This document shows positions 51,264 through 59,537 of a stretch of 64,000 bases of DNA, piece by piece (the stretch's first letter is position 1; the number at the start of each line of letters is the position of its first letter). Made by a program: the position numbers and the translations under genes. Source of the stretch: Beijerinckiaceae bacterium (GTDB lineage: Bacteria; Pseudomonadota; Alphaproteobacteria; Rhizobiales; Beijerinckiaceae); contig WSYC01000007.1 of the NCBI GenBank assembly GCA_009773635.1, positions 64,205-128,204 of the forward strand. Direction: 5' to 3'. Under the pieces are notes generated by a model. That model ran no database searches. It worked only from the letters and a program-made list of their open reading frames with translations, and had not been told where the DNA came from.

Positions 51264-51413
51264 GCGGAGTTCTCCTTCTATACTGGGAAGGGAATCTGAA
51301 CGAACATGGTTTCTTTCAAGTTAAGGGCGCCGAAATTGAGCAATCCTTAACCATAATCACCCATGGTTCACGCGGGATCCTGACGTTTTTGAATCCCGCG
51401 AATCCTTGAGTCC

Positions 51414-51757
51414 ATGCCCATGCGCCTGACAAATGCCCTGATTGCCACTTTCCTGACACTCGCGCTTTCCGCCTGCGCGCCGGCTATCTGCGTGAGCCGA
51501 AGGTTTCGGTTGAGGTCGAACAATACCGGCCGTTCTTCGTCCTCGGCGAGGTTACGACCTCCGGCCAGTTTCCTTACGTCAACAACATGACCGTCCAGAC
51601 CGCGGTTGCGATCGCGGGCGGCTATGCCCCGCGCGCCAACCGGACCTACGCCGAGCTGACCCGCCTGACGCAAGATGGCATGGTGACGGCGGCGGTGCCG
51701 ATCACCACCCCCGTGCGGCCGGGCGACACCATCGTGATCAAGGAACGTTTTTTCTGA
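51414..51757 (+). pseudogene. Polysaccharide export (Wza/ExoF-like) gene broken by an internal deletion
   Basis: The ATG at 51414 (or 51420) opens a lipoprotein signal, MRLTNALIATFLTLALSACA, but the frame then runs into unrelated residues and stops after about 60 codons. A second frame continues from inside it (LRAGYLREPKVSVEVEQYRP, then FFVLGEVTTSGQFPYV and PVRPGDTIVIKERFF) to a TGA at 51757 and is the SLBB C-terminal part of a Wza-like exporter. The two halves meet at GCCTGCGCGCC, which would have occurred both in the lipobox codons (Ser-Ala-Cys-Ala) and in codons for Arg-Leu-Arg-Ala before GYL. The conserved Poly_export domain, roughly 70 residues, is missing. Alternatively an assembly error. 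Confidence 0.85.
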
Positions 51758-51852
51758 TCGACCGTCTTGCCGGGCCCCGCCCTGTCAGGGTCCCACTCGT
51801 ACTACCCTCACCTGCCGCACGAGCCTGCGGTGCAATCAAACCGGAACCGCCC

Positions 51853-53010
51853 TTGACCTCCGCCGCTGATCGCCCGCTGCGCATCCTCTACGTCTTCCGC
51901 GCGCCGGTGGGCGGGCTGTTCCGCAATGTCTATGATGTCGTCAAGGCGATGGCGGAACGTGGCCATGCGGTCGGCATCCTGTGCGACAGCACGACGGGTG
52001 GCGAACGCGGCGAGCGCCTGCTCAAGGAGCTTGAACCGCTCCTGACCCTCGGCATCCATCGCCTGCCGATGCGGCGTAACCCGCACCCGAGCGATATCAC
52101 CGCCCTGCGCAAGGTCGCCGAGCTGGTTAAATTGCACGATGTCGACGTCGTGCACGGCCATGGCGCGAAGGGCGGGCTCTATGCCCGCGCCGCCGGTGTT
52201 CTTTCGCCCAACTCCGGCCCCATCCGGTGCTATACCCCGCATGGCGGCAGCCTGAATTTCTATCCGGGATCGCTCGCGCACAAGGGCTTCATGCTGATCG
52301 AGCGTCTGCTCGAGCGCGGCACGGATCTTTTCCTGTTCGAGAGCCAGTTCATCACCGATCGCTACTACGAATTCGTCTGCGTCTCGAAACGCCCGACGCT
52401 GATCGCGCTCAACGGGCTTTATGAGCACGAGTTCGAGGCCGTCGTGCCGAACGCGGATGCGACCGATTTTCTCTATGTCGGCGAATTCCGCGAGGCGAAG
52501 GGCATCGACACGCTCGTCGAGGCGCTATTCCTGCTGGCGAATGAAGGATTTCATCCCTCGATCACGCTGGTCGGCTCCGGCCCGTCCGAGGAGCGCATCC
52601 GCGCGCTGACCGCTGAACGCGGGATCGACGGGCAATTCCGCTGGCGCGGCGTGACACCGGCCGTCGAGGCTTTCAAGCTCGGCCGGGTGATGGTGGTGTC
52701 CTCGCGCTTTGAATCCCTGCCCTACATCGTTCTCGAAGCCGTGGCCGGCAAGCTGCCGCTCATCACGACTGATGTCGGCGGCATTCCCGAGATCGTCACC
52801 CGCGATTACCATTATCTGCTGCCGCCAAACGACCCGAGACGGCTCGCGATGGTGATGAAGGAAGTTTACCGGCGCCCCTTTGCGGATCTGAAAGCGGAAG
52901 CCGCCAGCCTCTCGGACCAGATCAAGATGCGGTTCACGGTGCCGCTCATGGTCGAGACTGTCCTTTCCGGCTACCGGATGGCGATGGCGCAGCGCCGTCC
53001 AGCCGCCTGA
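51853..53010 (+). CDS. Glycosyltransferase family 4 protein
   Basis: 385 aa from a TTG at 51853; no better start lies before the conserved RILYVFRAPVGGLFRNVYDV. GT-B fold: N-terminal acceptor domain with DVDVVHGHGAKGGLYARAAG, C-terminal nucleotide-sugar domain with DFLYVGEFREAKGIDTLVEA and SSRFESLPYIVLEAVAGKLP (the E-x7-E-like region). Cytoplasmic or membrane-associated sugar transferase for exopolysaccharide repeat assembly. Downstream of the broken wza-like gene on the same strand, by 95 bp. Confidence 0.9.
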   Translation: MTSAADRPLRILYVFRAPVGGLFRNVYDVVKAMAERGHAVGILCDSTTGGERGERLLKELEPLLTLGIHRLPMRRNPHPSDITALRKVAELVKLHDVDVVHGHGAKGGLYARAAGVLSPNSGPIRCYTPHGGSLNFYPGSLAHKGFMLIERLLERGTDLFLFESQFITDRYYEFVCVSKRPTLIALNGLYEHEFEAVVPNADATDFLYVGEFREAKGIDTLVEALFLLANEGFHPSITLVGSGPSEERIRALTAERGIDGQFRWRGVTPAVEAFKLGRVMVVSSRFESLPYIVLEAVAGKLPLITTDVGGIPEIVTRDYHYLLPPNDPRRLAMVMKEVYRRPFADLKAEAASLSDQIKMRFTVPLMVETVLSGYRMAMAQRRPAA

Positions 53011-53115
53011 ACCGGGTTTGGCGGCTTCTTGCGGGCTTAACGGCTTCTTGAATGAGATCACCTAAATTCCCCTGACGTCCGGGCGTACCTCCGGTCGGCT
53101 GGAGTATCGTCGGCT

Positions 53116-54513
53116 GTGTTGCGTTCCCCGGACCATCAATCGCTCCCCCTGCGCCCGGCGCATCCACGCCCGGCCCAATTAAGCCCAACTTGGGCCGGGG
53201 TATCGCCGTTTCCGTCAGGATTGTTGGTCCCTCCGGCGCATGGCGCAGAGACCGTGCAGCTTGCGGTGCTGGCGCTGATGGTGTTCTCCGGCGCCTTCGT
53301 GGTCATCGATATCGCCTATAACGTCATGAGCTTGCTGGCGATCGGCCTCTTCGTGCTGCTCGGGCTCAGGGTCGACCGCGCCAACATGCCGCTGATCCTG
53401 TTCCTGTTCGTGTTCAATATCGCCGGCCTGATCGCGCTTCAGCCGCACCTCGACTACGACGAGAGCCGGGAATTCATGATCGGCACCTGCTTTGTCGCGA
53501 CCACGGCGATCTTCTTTGCGCTGACGTTGAACCAGAACGCGCTCCAGCGCCTCAATGTGATGAAATGGGGGCTGATCGCCGGCGCCTTCGTTGCCTCGAT
53601 CATCGGTATCATCGGCTGGCGCAATATCGGCGGGCTTGGCTCGCTCTTCACGATGCACGAGGGCCGCGTCTCCGGCACTTTCCGCGATCCGAACGTGCTC
53701 GGCTCCTTTCTGGTGCTGCCGGCACTCTACCTGATGCACGATTTCCTGCGTTTTCCGCAGTTGCGCCTGCTGCGCGCCGCGCTTGCAGCACCGATCCTGC
53801 TCGCGCTGTTCCTCACGCTCTCGCGCGGCTCCTGGGCGGCGCTTGTCATCGGCATGCTGGTGCTGGTCAGCCTGATGTTCATCACCGCCCGGCAGGATGC
53901 GATGCGCGCGCGCATCACACTGCTCGCCATGCTGGCCTTCGTCGGACTTGTGCTCGCTTTCGCGGCGCTCCTGTCGATCGACTCGATTGCCACTGTCTTC
54001 CAGGATCGTTTCGTTCTGCAGAAGGATTACGATTCCGGCCCCTCAGGCCGCTTCGGCAACCAGCTCCGCGCGCTGCCGAAGCTGCTTGAGCTGCCTTTCG
54101 GCTATGGCCCGAATCGTCACGGGTTGTTCTTTCCGGAAAATCCGCACAACACCTACCTGATGGCCTTCTCGTCCTACGGATGGCTTGGCGGCATCACCTT
54201 CCTCGGTTTCATCGTCACGACCGTGGTGATCTCGTGGCGCACCGTTCTGCTGCGCACCCCGTTCCAGAACCACGCGGTGGTGATCTTCGCAGGGCTGATC
54301 CCGCATCTCGTGCAGAACTTCCAGATCGACACCGACCGCTGGCGGCATCTGTTCATGATCTACGGGTTGAGCTGGGGGCTGGCCGCTATTTCGGGCCGTT
54401 GGCTCGGCGAATACCGCGCCTACGCCCATCATGCCTACCGGCAGGCGCAGGTCTGGAGGAAACCCCAGGAAGCGTCCTCAGGCGGCGGCGTCGCCAGCCC
54501 GTCGCTCGGCTAG
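53116..54513 (+). CDS. O-antigen ligase/polymerase-like membrane protein
   Basis: 465 aa from a GTG at 53116 (uncertain), about ten to twelve membrane helices. Carries the Wzy/WaaL-type loop with SGTFRDPNVLGSFLVLPALY and TLSRGSWAALVIGM, and the periplasmic PENPHNTYLMAFSSYGWLGG, the H-N-x-x-L motif of the family. Likely polymerises or ligates the exopolysaccharide repeat. Its TAG stop is contributed by hairpin repeat copy at 54515. Confidence 0.87.
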   Translation: MLRSPDHQSLPLRPAHPRPAQLSPTWAGVSPFPSGLLVPPAHGAETVQLAVLALMVFSGAFVVIDIAYNVMSLLAIGLFVLLGLRVDRANMPLILFLFVFNIAGLIALQPHLDYDESREFMIGTCFVATTAIFFALTLNQNALQRLNVMKWGLIAGAFVASIIGIIGWRNIGGLGSLFTMHEGRVSGTFRDPNVLGSFLVLPALYLMHDFLRFPQLRLLRAALAAPILLALFLTLSRGSWAALVIGMLVLVSLMFITARQDAMRARITLLAMLAFVGLVLAFAALLSIDSIATVFQDRFVLQKDYDSGPSGRFGNQLRALPKLLELPFGYGPNRHGLFFPENPHNTYLMAFSSYGWLGGITFLGFIVTTVVISWRTVLLRTPFQNHAVVIFAGLIPHLVQNFQIDTDRWRHLFMIYGLSWGLAAISGRWLGEYRAYAHHAYRQAQVWRKPQEASSGGGVASPSLG

Positions 54514-54514
54514 A

Positions 54515-54558
54515 GCATTTTCGAGCGAAGTGGATTCCGGTTCGCGTGAAGAAAATGC
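54515..54558 (+). repeat. 44-bp hairpin repeat, copy 5 (end of ligase gene)
   Basis: Outer stem GCATTTTC/GAAAATGC, inner stem GCGAA/TTCGC, loop GTGGATTCCGG. Preceded by TAGA; the TAG is the stop codon of the ligase gene. Best-conserved copy. Confidence 0.9.
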
Positions 54559-54598
54559 GACAATGCAAGAAGGTAGAGCAAGTGAAGTGAATGTGAAT

Positions 54599-55819
54599 TC
54601 ACTGAAATTGCCCTAGCACGCTGCCGTAAACCGCCAGCAATCGTGTGCAGTGCCGTTCCAGCGTGAACGGGTCGGCCCAGTAGCGCGCATGCGCGGCGTT
54701 CGACATCTGCGTCACCAATGCATCGTCCTGCATCGTTCGGAGCTTGTCAGCGAGATCGGAGGCATCCGCCTGCCTGAACCAGAGGCCGGTTTCGCCATCG
54801 ATGACGCTTTCGCGCCCTGCGCAGGCATCCGCAGCGATCACCGGCGTGCCGAGGGCCAGCGCTTCCAGCACGGTGAGCGGCTGGCCCTCATACCAGAGCG
54901 ACGGGAACACCAGCGCCCGCGCCGCGCGCAGGCGTTGGCGCACGCCGGCAGCATCATGCCAGCCGAGCACCTGCGCTTCCGGGTAGCGCTGCTGCAATTC
55001 CCCCGCGAGCGGACCATCGCCGACAAAAACCGGCGTGATCCCCGCGAGCCGCGCCGCTTCGGCAAAAACAAACACGCCCTTTTCCATGGAAATCCGCCCG
55101 AGGAAGATGATCTCGCCGGAGGCTGGATCGGCTTTCGGACCGAGGTTTTCAACCTCGATCGGATTCGCGATCTCGTGCAGCCGCGTCCCCGGATAGAGAT
55201 GCGGCGCGATGATCGCGCGCTGGAACGGGTGGAAACAGATCACATCCCTCAGGGTTTCGGGCAGATGATGCACATATTTCATCACGCCAGTGCGGAGCAC
55301 GCGCCAGGTCTTGCGCAGATAGTTGCGCGCATCGCAATGCGTGGCGATGCAGGCGGCGGACATCGGGGTCAGCGGGCAATGCTCGTGTTTCTGGTAGTTG
55401 TAGAAGCCGCCGTTCGGGCACAGCAGGAAATATTCGTGCATCGTGTAGACGCACGGCAGCCTTGATCGCGCGATCGGCCCGGCGATTGACGACGACAGCG
55501 CCTTGGCCCAGGCGTGGACGTGGACAACGGTGTCGCCGCCGGTCTCTTGCGCCAGCAGCCGCTCCAGCGCCGCCGCTGCTTCGGCATTGTGGATGCCGCG
55601 CCAGGCGGCCTTGAGCACGTTGCCATCGCTCACCAGCTCGCTCTGGTCGAGGCACTGCACGGAAATGCCGGCATCGAGCACCTCGCGCGCTACCGGGCCA
55701 ACGCCCGCGAAAATCACCGGATCATGCCCCATGGCCTTGAGCCCGAGCGCGGAATCGATGGCGACTTTCGCCTGCCCGCCGTTGACGAAGGCCGTATCGA
55801 GAATGAGGATAACGCGCAT
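54599..55819 (-). CDS. Glycosyltransferase (GT4-type)
   Basis: 406 aa from the ATG at 55819 (MRVILILDTAFVNGGQAKVA). N-terminal acceptor domain contains YTMHEYFLLCPNGGFYNYQK with several Cys/His-rich segments (CPNGGFYNYQ, CPLTPMSAACIATHCD), and the C-terminal domain has GEIIFLGRISMEKGVFVFAE and VFPSLWYEGQPLTVLEALAL, typical GT-B donor-binding motifs. Same cluster as the other polysaccharide genes, opposite strand. Sugar specificity unknown. Confidence 0.88.
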   Translation of the reverse strand: MRVILILDTAFVNGGQAKVAIDSALGLKAMGHDPVIFAGVGPVAREVLDAGISVQCLDQSELVSDGNVLKAAWRGIHNAEAAAALERLLAQETGGDTVVHVHAWAKALSSSIAGPIARSRLPCVYTMHEYFLLCPNGGFYNYQKHEHCPLTPMSAACIATHCDARNYLRKTWRVLRTGVMKYVHHLPETLRDVICFHPFQRAIIAPHLYPGTRLHEIANPIEVENLGPKADPASGEIIFLGRISMEKGVFVFAEAARLAGITPVFVGDGPLAGELQQRYPEAQVLGWHDAAGVRQRLRAARALVFPSLWYEGQPLTVLEALALGTPVIAADACAGRESVIDGETGLWFRQADASDLADKLRTMQDDALVTQMSNAAHARYWADPFTLERHCTRLLAVYGSVLGQFQ

Positions 55820-55970
55820 GGGGTCCGCCACTGCTTTCACAGGTCTTTCGGCTGCGATACCGCAAAACCATGAAGAAACCGGCCCTCTCCGGTCAAATTG
55901 ATGTTCAAGGCGGATAGGCCCGGAAAGGCGTTGCACACCCTTGCGCAAGCCCCTATAAGCCCTGCCATGT

Positions 55971-56048
55971 CGGAGTGTAGCGCAGTCTGGTTAGCGTACT
56001 AGTCTGGGAGACTAGGGGTCGTGGGTTCAAATCCCGCCACTCCGACCA
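55971..56048 (+). tRNA. tRNA-Pro (anticodon GGG)
   Basis: 78 nt including encoded CCA. Acceptor stem CGGAGTG/CACTCCG, anticodon arm CTAGT-CTGGGAG-ACTAG giving GGG, T-arm GTGGG-TTCAAAT-CCCGC. Follows a divergent gap after the glycosyltransferase. Confidence 0.96.
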
Positions 56049-56415
56049 TCTTTCTTAGCCTCGGAAATTGCAAAACCGTGCGCCGGCATGCGCTGGCGGT
56101 AATTTCCGCGTGTGCATGGCGGGGTTCAGCAGCCCTGCCTCTGTGGCCTGAAAATCCGTGGTTACACCGTGGTTACTCTCACGCCCCTCAACGCGGTTGC
56201 ATGAGTTTGCGTGGAATCGCCCGATTTTCGATAGAAAAGCTGGATAGAACCACGGAGTTACGGCGTCCCGGAGGTCCCGGTTGAAGCTGGCTCGGTCCGG
56301 AACCCCCGCGAGGCTCACGGGCATGCGATCGTTCGTGCGCTGCCGGAGCCGAACCCTGAAAGCCATTTCGCGCATGCACACCGCATCATCGAACGCGGCG
56401 GCCTGCCGCCCCCGC
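56049..56415. other. 367-bp gene-free stretch downstream of tRNA-Pro
   Basis: No supportable gene. It contains a direct repeat of GTGGTTAC (56159 and 56170 area). Positions directly 3' of tRNA genes are common integration sites, but no integrase or second copy of the tRNA end was found in the window. Confidence 0.4.
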
Positions 56416-57225
56416 TCACGGCCCCGGGGGATAGGCCCCCTTGCCGACCAGCGGCGCATCGAGCATGTCGACCGCGATGCTGACAACACGATCCTCAGCC
56501 AGGGTAATGACGCTGTAATTCGGACCGCCGGCGACCCAAAGGCAATCACGCGCCGTGGCGTCGAGCACCATGTGGTGCGTGCACCCACGCCCCGCGACGA
56601 AGGGCAACGTGCCGGCAAGAACGCCCGCCATCGGCAAATGGACATGGCCGATAAAGATCATCCGAACGCCGCCAGGATGCGCCTGCAACCGGGCGACCAG
56701 CGGCGCGGGCTCGTGCAGGTTGATGCATTCGAAATGCGCGACACCGGTATCGCCCGGTGGGTGATGCATGAACACCGTCACAGGAAGATCAGGTGCTTGA
56801 GACAGCATCCGATCGAGCCAGGCGAGGCGTTTCTCGCAATAGCTCCCCCCGCTCCACCCGGCTTCAAGCGTGTCAAGGAACAGCAATCGTCCAACGCGCC
56901 CCGGCGCCGCACGCATGGTCTGGACAAAACCGTTGTCATCGGTTTCCGCATCCGGAAATGCCGCGCGGAACCGTTCGCGGTGATCATGATTGCCAAGCAG
57001 CAGCTGCGCCGGCATCGGCAAGCGCTGGAGCGCGCCGCGCAGGATGTCATATGCCTCGGGTTCCCCGCGATCCGTCAGATCGCCGGTGAAAACCGCAAGC
57101 TCGGCATCGGCATGGCGTGCAATCACATCGTCAATCACTGCGTTGAGACGGGCCGCGGGGTCGAGCCCGTGAATCGTCTGGCCGGGCGGCAGCAGATGGA
57201 TATCGGTGATATGCACGAGTTTCAT
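56416..57225 (-). CDS. Metallophosphoesterase, GpdQ/CpdA-like phosphodiesterase
   Basis: 269 aa. Dinuclear-metal phosphodiesterase: HITDIHLLPPG, VFTGDLTDRGEPEAY, LLGNHDHRE, FMHHPPGDTG and FIGHVHLPMAG give all metal-binding motifs of the family. Last gene of the ugp-like operon (after ugpB), which makes hydrolysis of imported glycerophosphodiesters to glycerol-3-phosphate its most likely role, as for GpdQ; cyclic-nucleotide hydrolysis is the alternative. Confidence 0.85.
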   Translation of the reverse strand: MKLVHITDIHLLPPGQTIHGLDPAARLNAVIDDVIARHADAELAVFTGDLTDRGEPEAYDILRGALQRLPMPAQLLLGNHDHRERFRAAFPDAETDDNGFVQTMRAAPGRVGRLLFLDTLEAGWSGGSYCEKRLAWLDRMLSQAPDLPVTVFMHHPPGDTGVAHFECINLHEPAPLVARLQAHPGGVRMIFIGHVHLPMAGVLAGTLPFVAGRGCTHHMVLDATARDCLWVAGGPNYSVITLAEDRVVSIAVDMLDAPLVGKGAYPPGP

Positions 57226-57255
57226 GGTTCTGGTCCGTCAGGTGTTCAGGAATGA

Positions 57256-57281
57256 ACAGGCGCGGAAAAATCCGCGCCTGT
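57256..57281 (-). terminator. Hairpin between ugpB-like gene and phosphodiesterase gene
   Basis: Perfect 11-bp stem ACAGGCGCGGA/TCCGCGCCTGT around a 4-base A/T loop, without a long T-run. Probably a partial terminator or mRNA-protecting hairpin after the receptor gene. Confidence 0.5.
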
Positions 57282-57300
57282 CGATGGGTTCCAGGAGCGA

Positions 57301-58584
57301 TCAGGAGCCCTTCATCATGTCGCGGGTCGTCTTGACGATTTCCGCGAGGCCCTGCTCCGGCGTCTTCTCGCCGCGCATCACCTGGCCGATGATGTCGCGC
57401 TGCGCGCGCCAGATGCGGACGGTGTTGCCACCGGGATAGGCTCCCCACGGACCAGCACGGTTGATCTGGAGGATCGGCGTCTTGTAGTTCGGGTTCTTCT
57501 CGTAGAACGGGCCGAGGAAATCCGGGCCGGACGCCTTGAGGTTGGTGGGCAGGTAGCCCGTCATCTCGACGACAACCTTCTGCGCTTCCGGGCCGGTCAC
57601 GTATTTGATGAATTCCCAGGCCGCTTTCTGCTTCGCGGCATCCTGCGTCAGCATCACGACTGCGTTGCCACCGGTCGGGATCACGCCATTGGTCGTGTCA
57701 TCAAGCGGGAAGGTCGAGGTCTTGAAGTCGAACTTGTTCCCCACGAGTCCGGTGACCTGCGTGAGATGCGCGGGCGTCGTGAAGATGATCCCGATCTTGC
57801 CGGCGCCGAACTGCTGGCGGCTCTGTTCCCAGTCGATGAGCTGCATGCCACCTTCGGTGACGAAGCGGCGGAAGGTCTTGAGTGCGTTGAGGCCAGATGG
57901 ACCGTCAAACGCCACGTCATTGCCGTCAACCGTCAGCAGGCGACCGCCGGACTGGCTGATCGCCGCTTCGAACAGCCAGCTGTCGGGCCAGCCATGCACA
58001 TCATAGGCCATGCCATTGATGCCGTTGGCCGGATCGTTGATCTTCTGCGCGAGTTTGATGATGCCGTCGAAGGTTTTCGGGAAGTTGGCCGGATCGCCGC
58101 CCGCCTTCCGGACGAGATCGGCGTTGAAATACACGATCGGATTGGAGGCGTTGAACGCGATGCCGAACGTCTTCTTGTCGAAGGTCGCAAGCGACATCAG
58201 GCTTTGCGGGTAGTTCGCCTTGCGGAACTCCGCACCCTCGGCCGCGAGCATCGCGTCGAGCGGAACGATCTGGCTGCGCTTGTCGAGCGTGCGCACCAGC
58301 TCAGGCAGCAGGTGGAAGCCGGAATAGAACACGTCCGGCAGCTGGCGGGTCAATGCCGAGCGCAGCATCGTCTGATGGCCGTCATCATAGGTCGGCGCGG
58401 GGGCGCGGAACTGGATCTTGATGTTCGGGTGCTTCTTCACGAACGCGGCGGCAACCGGCTCATGAAAGCGGGCGAAGCTGGGGAAGCAGTACAGCACGTC
58501 GAGCGTGACCTGCTGCGCAGTTGCTGGCAGCGCGGACGAAGCGGCGAGCGCCGCCGCGATCAGGGCTTTCTTCAAGAGTGACAT
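57301..58584 (-). CDS. ABC transporter substrate-binding protein (UgpB-like)
   Basis: Periplasmic receptor, 427 aa, of the group I solute-binding (sugar/glycerophosphate) family. Signal peptide ends near LPATAQ, mature start VTLDVLYCFPSFARFHEPVA. Start ATG 58584 follows GGAGG. Family features include GIAFNASNPIVYFNADLVRK and the WEFIKYVTGPEAQ helix. The transporter arrangement C-A-E-B and the phosphodiesterase next door favour sn-glycerol-3-phosphate or glycerophosphodiesters as ligand, but a sugar ligand is not excluded. Confidence 0.87.
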   Translation of the reverse strand: MSLLKKALIAAALAASSALPATAQQVTLDVLYCFPSFARFHEPVAAAFVKKHPNIKIQFRAPAPTYDDGHQTMLRSALTRQLPDVFYSGFHLLPELVRTLDKRSQIVPLDAMLAAEGAEFRKANYPQSLMSLATFDKKTFGIAFNASNPIVYFNADLVRKAGGDPANFPKTFDGIIKLAQKINDPANGINGMAYDVHGWPDSWLFEAAISQSGGRLLTVDGNDVAFDGPSGLNALKTFRRFVTEGGMQLIDWEQSRQQFGAGKIGIIFTTPAHLTQVTGLVGNKFDFKTSTFPLDDTTNGVIPTGGNAVVMLTQDAAKQKAAWEFIKYVTGPEAQKVVVEMTGYLPTNLKASGPDFLGPFYEKNPNYKTPILQINRAGPWGAYPGGNTVRIWRAQRDIIGQVMRGEKTPEQGLAEIVKTTRDMMKGS

Positions 58585-58681
58585 TGGATAGCCTCCGGTG
58601 ACATCGTTTTCGGGCGCCTTGGATGTGATTGGCGTGGCTGCCGGTCCGCCCTCCCGGCCGCCACGAAGCTCGTTCGGCCGG

Positions 58682-59527
58682 TTACTTGATGCCGGTCATC
58701 GTGATGCCCTGCACAAAGCGACGCCGCGCGATCAGGAACACGATCACCAGCGGGGCGGTGATGATCGTGGCGCCGGCCATGAGGACGCCGTAGCTCGCAC
58801 CGGATTCCGAACTCGTGAAGAACAGCATGCCCAAAGGCGGCGGTGCGTATTCGAGCCGCTGGATCACGATCATCGGCCAATAGAGGTCGTTCCAATGGGC
58901 AACGATTGAGAAGATCGAGAACGCGGCGATCGCCGGAAAAGCACTCGGCACCACGATGCGCCAGAGGATTTCGAATTCGCCGACACCATCCACGCGCGCC
59001 GCGTGGATGATTTCATCCGGGAAGGTCTTGAATGTCTGCCGAAACAGGAAAATCGCAAAAACCGACAGGAAGAACGGCAGCATCATCGCAAAATAGCTGT
59101 CGAGCAGGTTGAATTCGGCCAGCGCGAGATAAAGCGGCAGCGCCGGCACCTGGATCGGCACGCAGAGCCCGGCAATGACCAGCGCAAAGAGCAAGCCGCG
59201 CGCCCGAAAACGCAGCTTGGCAAGGGCGTAGGCGGCAGGGATCGCGACAATGAGCTGCACCACCAGAATTCCGGCACAGACTATCGCGCCGTTGAGCATG
59301 AAGTTGAGCAAAGGCGCCTGCGCCAACGCGCCCGAAAAATTCTCAACTGCATGAAACGAGCGCGGGATGGGGTTGAGGCCCCCGGTCAAGATTTCATCCG
59401 GCGCGCGGATCGCGGTGAGCAGCATCCAGACGAAAGGCAGAAGCATGAAGCACGCGCCGGCCAGCAATGCGGCATGGGCAAGAATGAAGCCCGGCAGGCG
59501 GTGTGACGGAGGGAGCAGACGGTTCAC
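58682..59527 (-). CDS. ABC transporter permease, UgpE-like
   Basis: 281 aa from a GTG at 59527, chosen for the strong GGAGGG in front and because it follows the ugpA-like stop by 10 bp. Six membrane helices; the ATPase-contact EAA loop reads HAARVDGVGEFEILWRIVVP. Partner of the UgpA-like permease. Confidence 0.9.
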   Translation of the reverse strand: MNRLLPPSHRLPGFILAHAALLAGACFMLLPFVWMLLTAIRAPDEILTGGLNPIPRSFHAVENFSGALAQAPLLNFMLNGAIVCAGILVVQLIVAIPAAYALAKLRFRARGLLFALVIAGLCVPIQVPALPLYLALAEFNLLDSYFAMMLPFFLSVFAIFLFRQTFKTFPDEIIHAARVDGVGEFEILWRIVVPSAFPAIAAFSIFSIVAHWNDLYWPMIVIQRLEYAPPPLGMLFFTSSESGASYGVLMAGATIITAPLVIVFLIARRRFVQGITMTGIK

Positions 59528-59537
59528 CGCACCCTCC

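Noticed and set aside
49452..51299. 615-codon plus-strand frame across the Wzc/ExoP-like gene
   Set aside because: Antisense shadow rich in Arg/Gly/Leu; the opposite frame encodes a full Wzz/coiled-coil protein.
56055..56645. 196-codon minus-strand frame downstream of tRNA-Pro as an integrase remnant
   Set aside because: Half of it is shadow of the phosphodiesterase gene and the rest shows no integrase motif.
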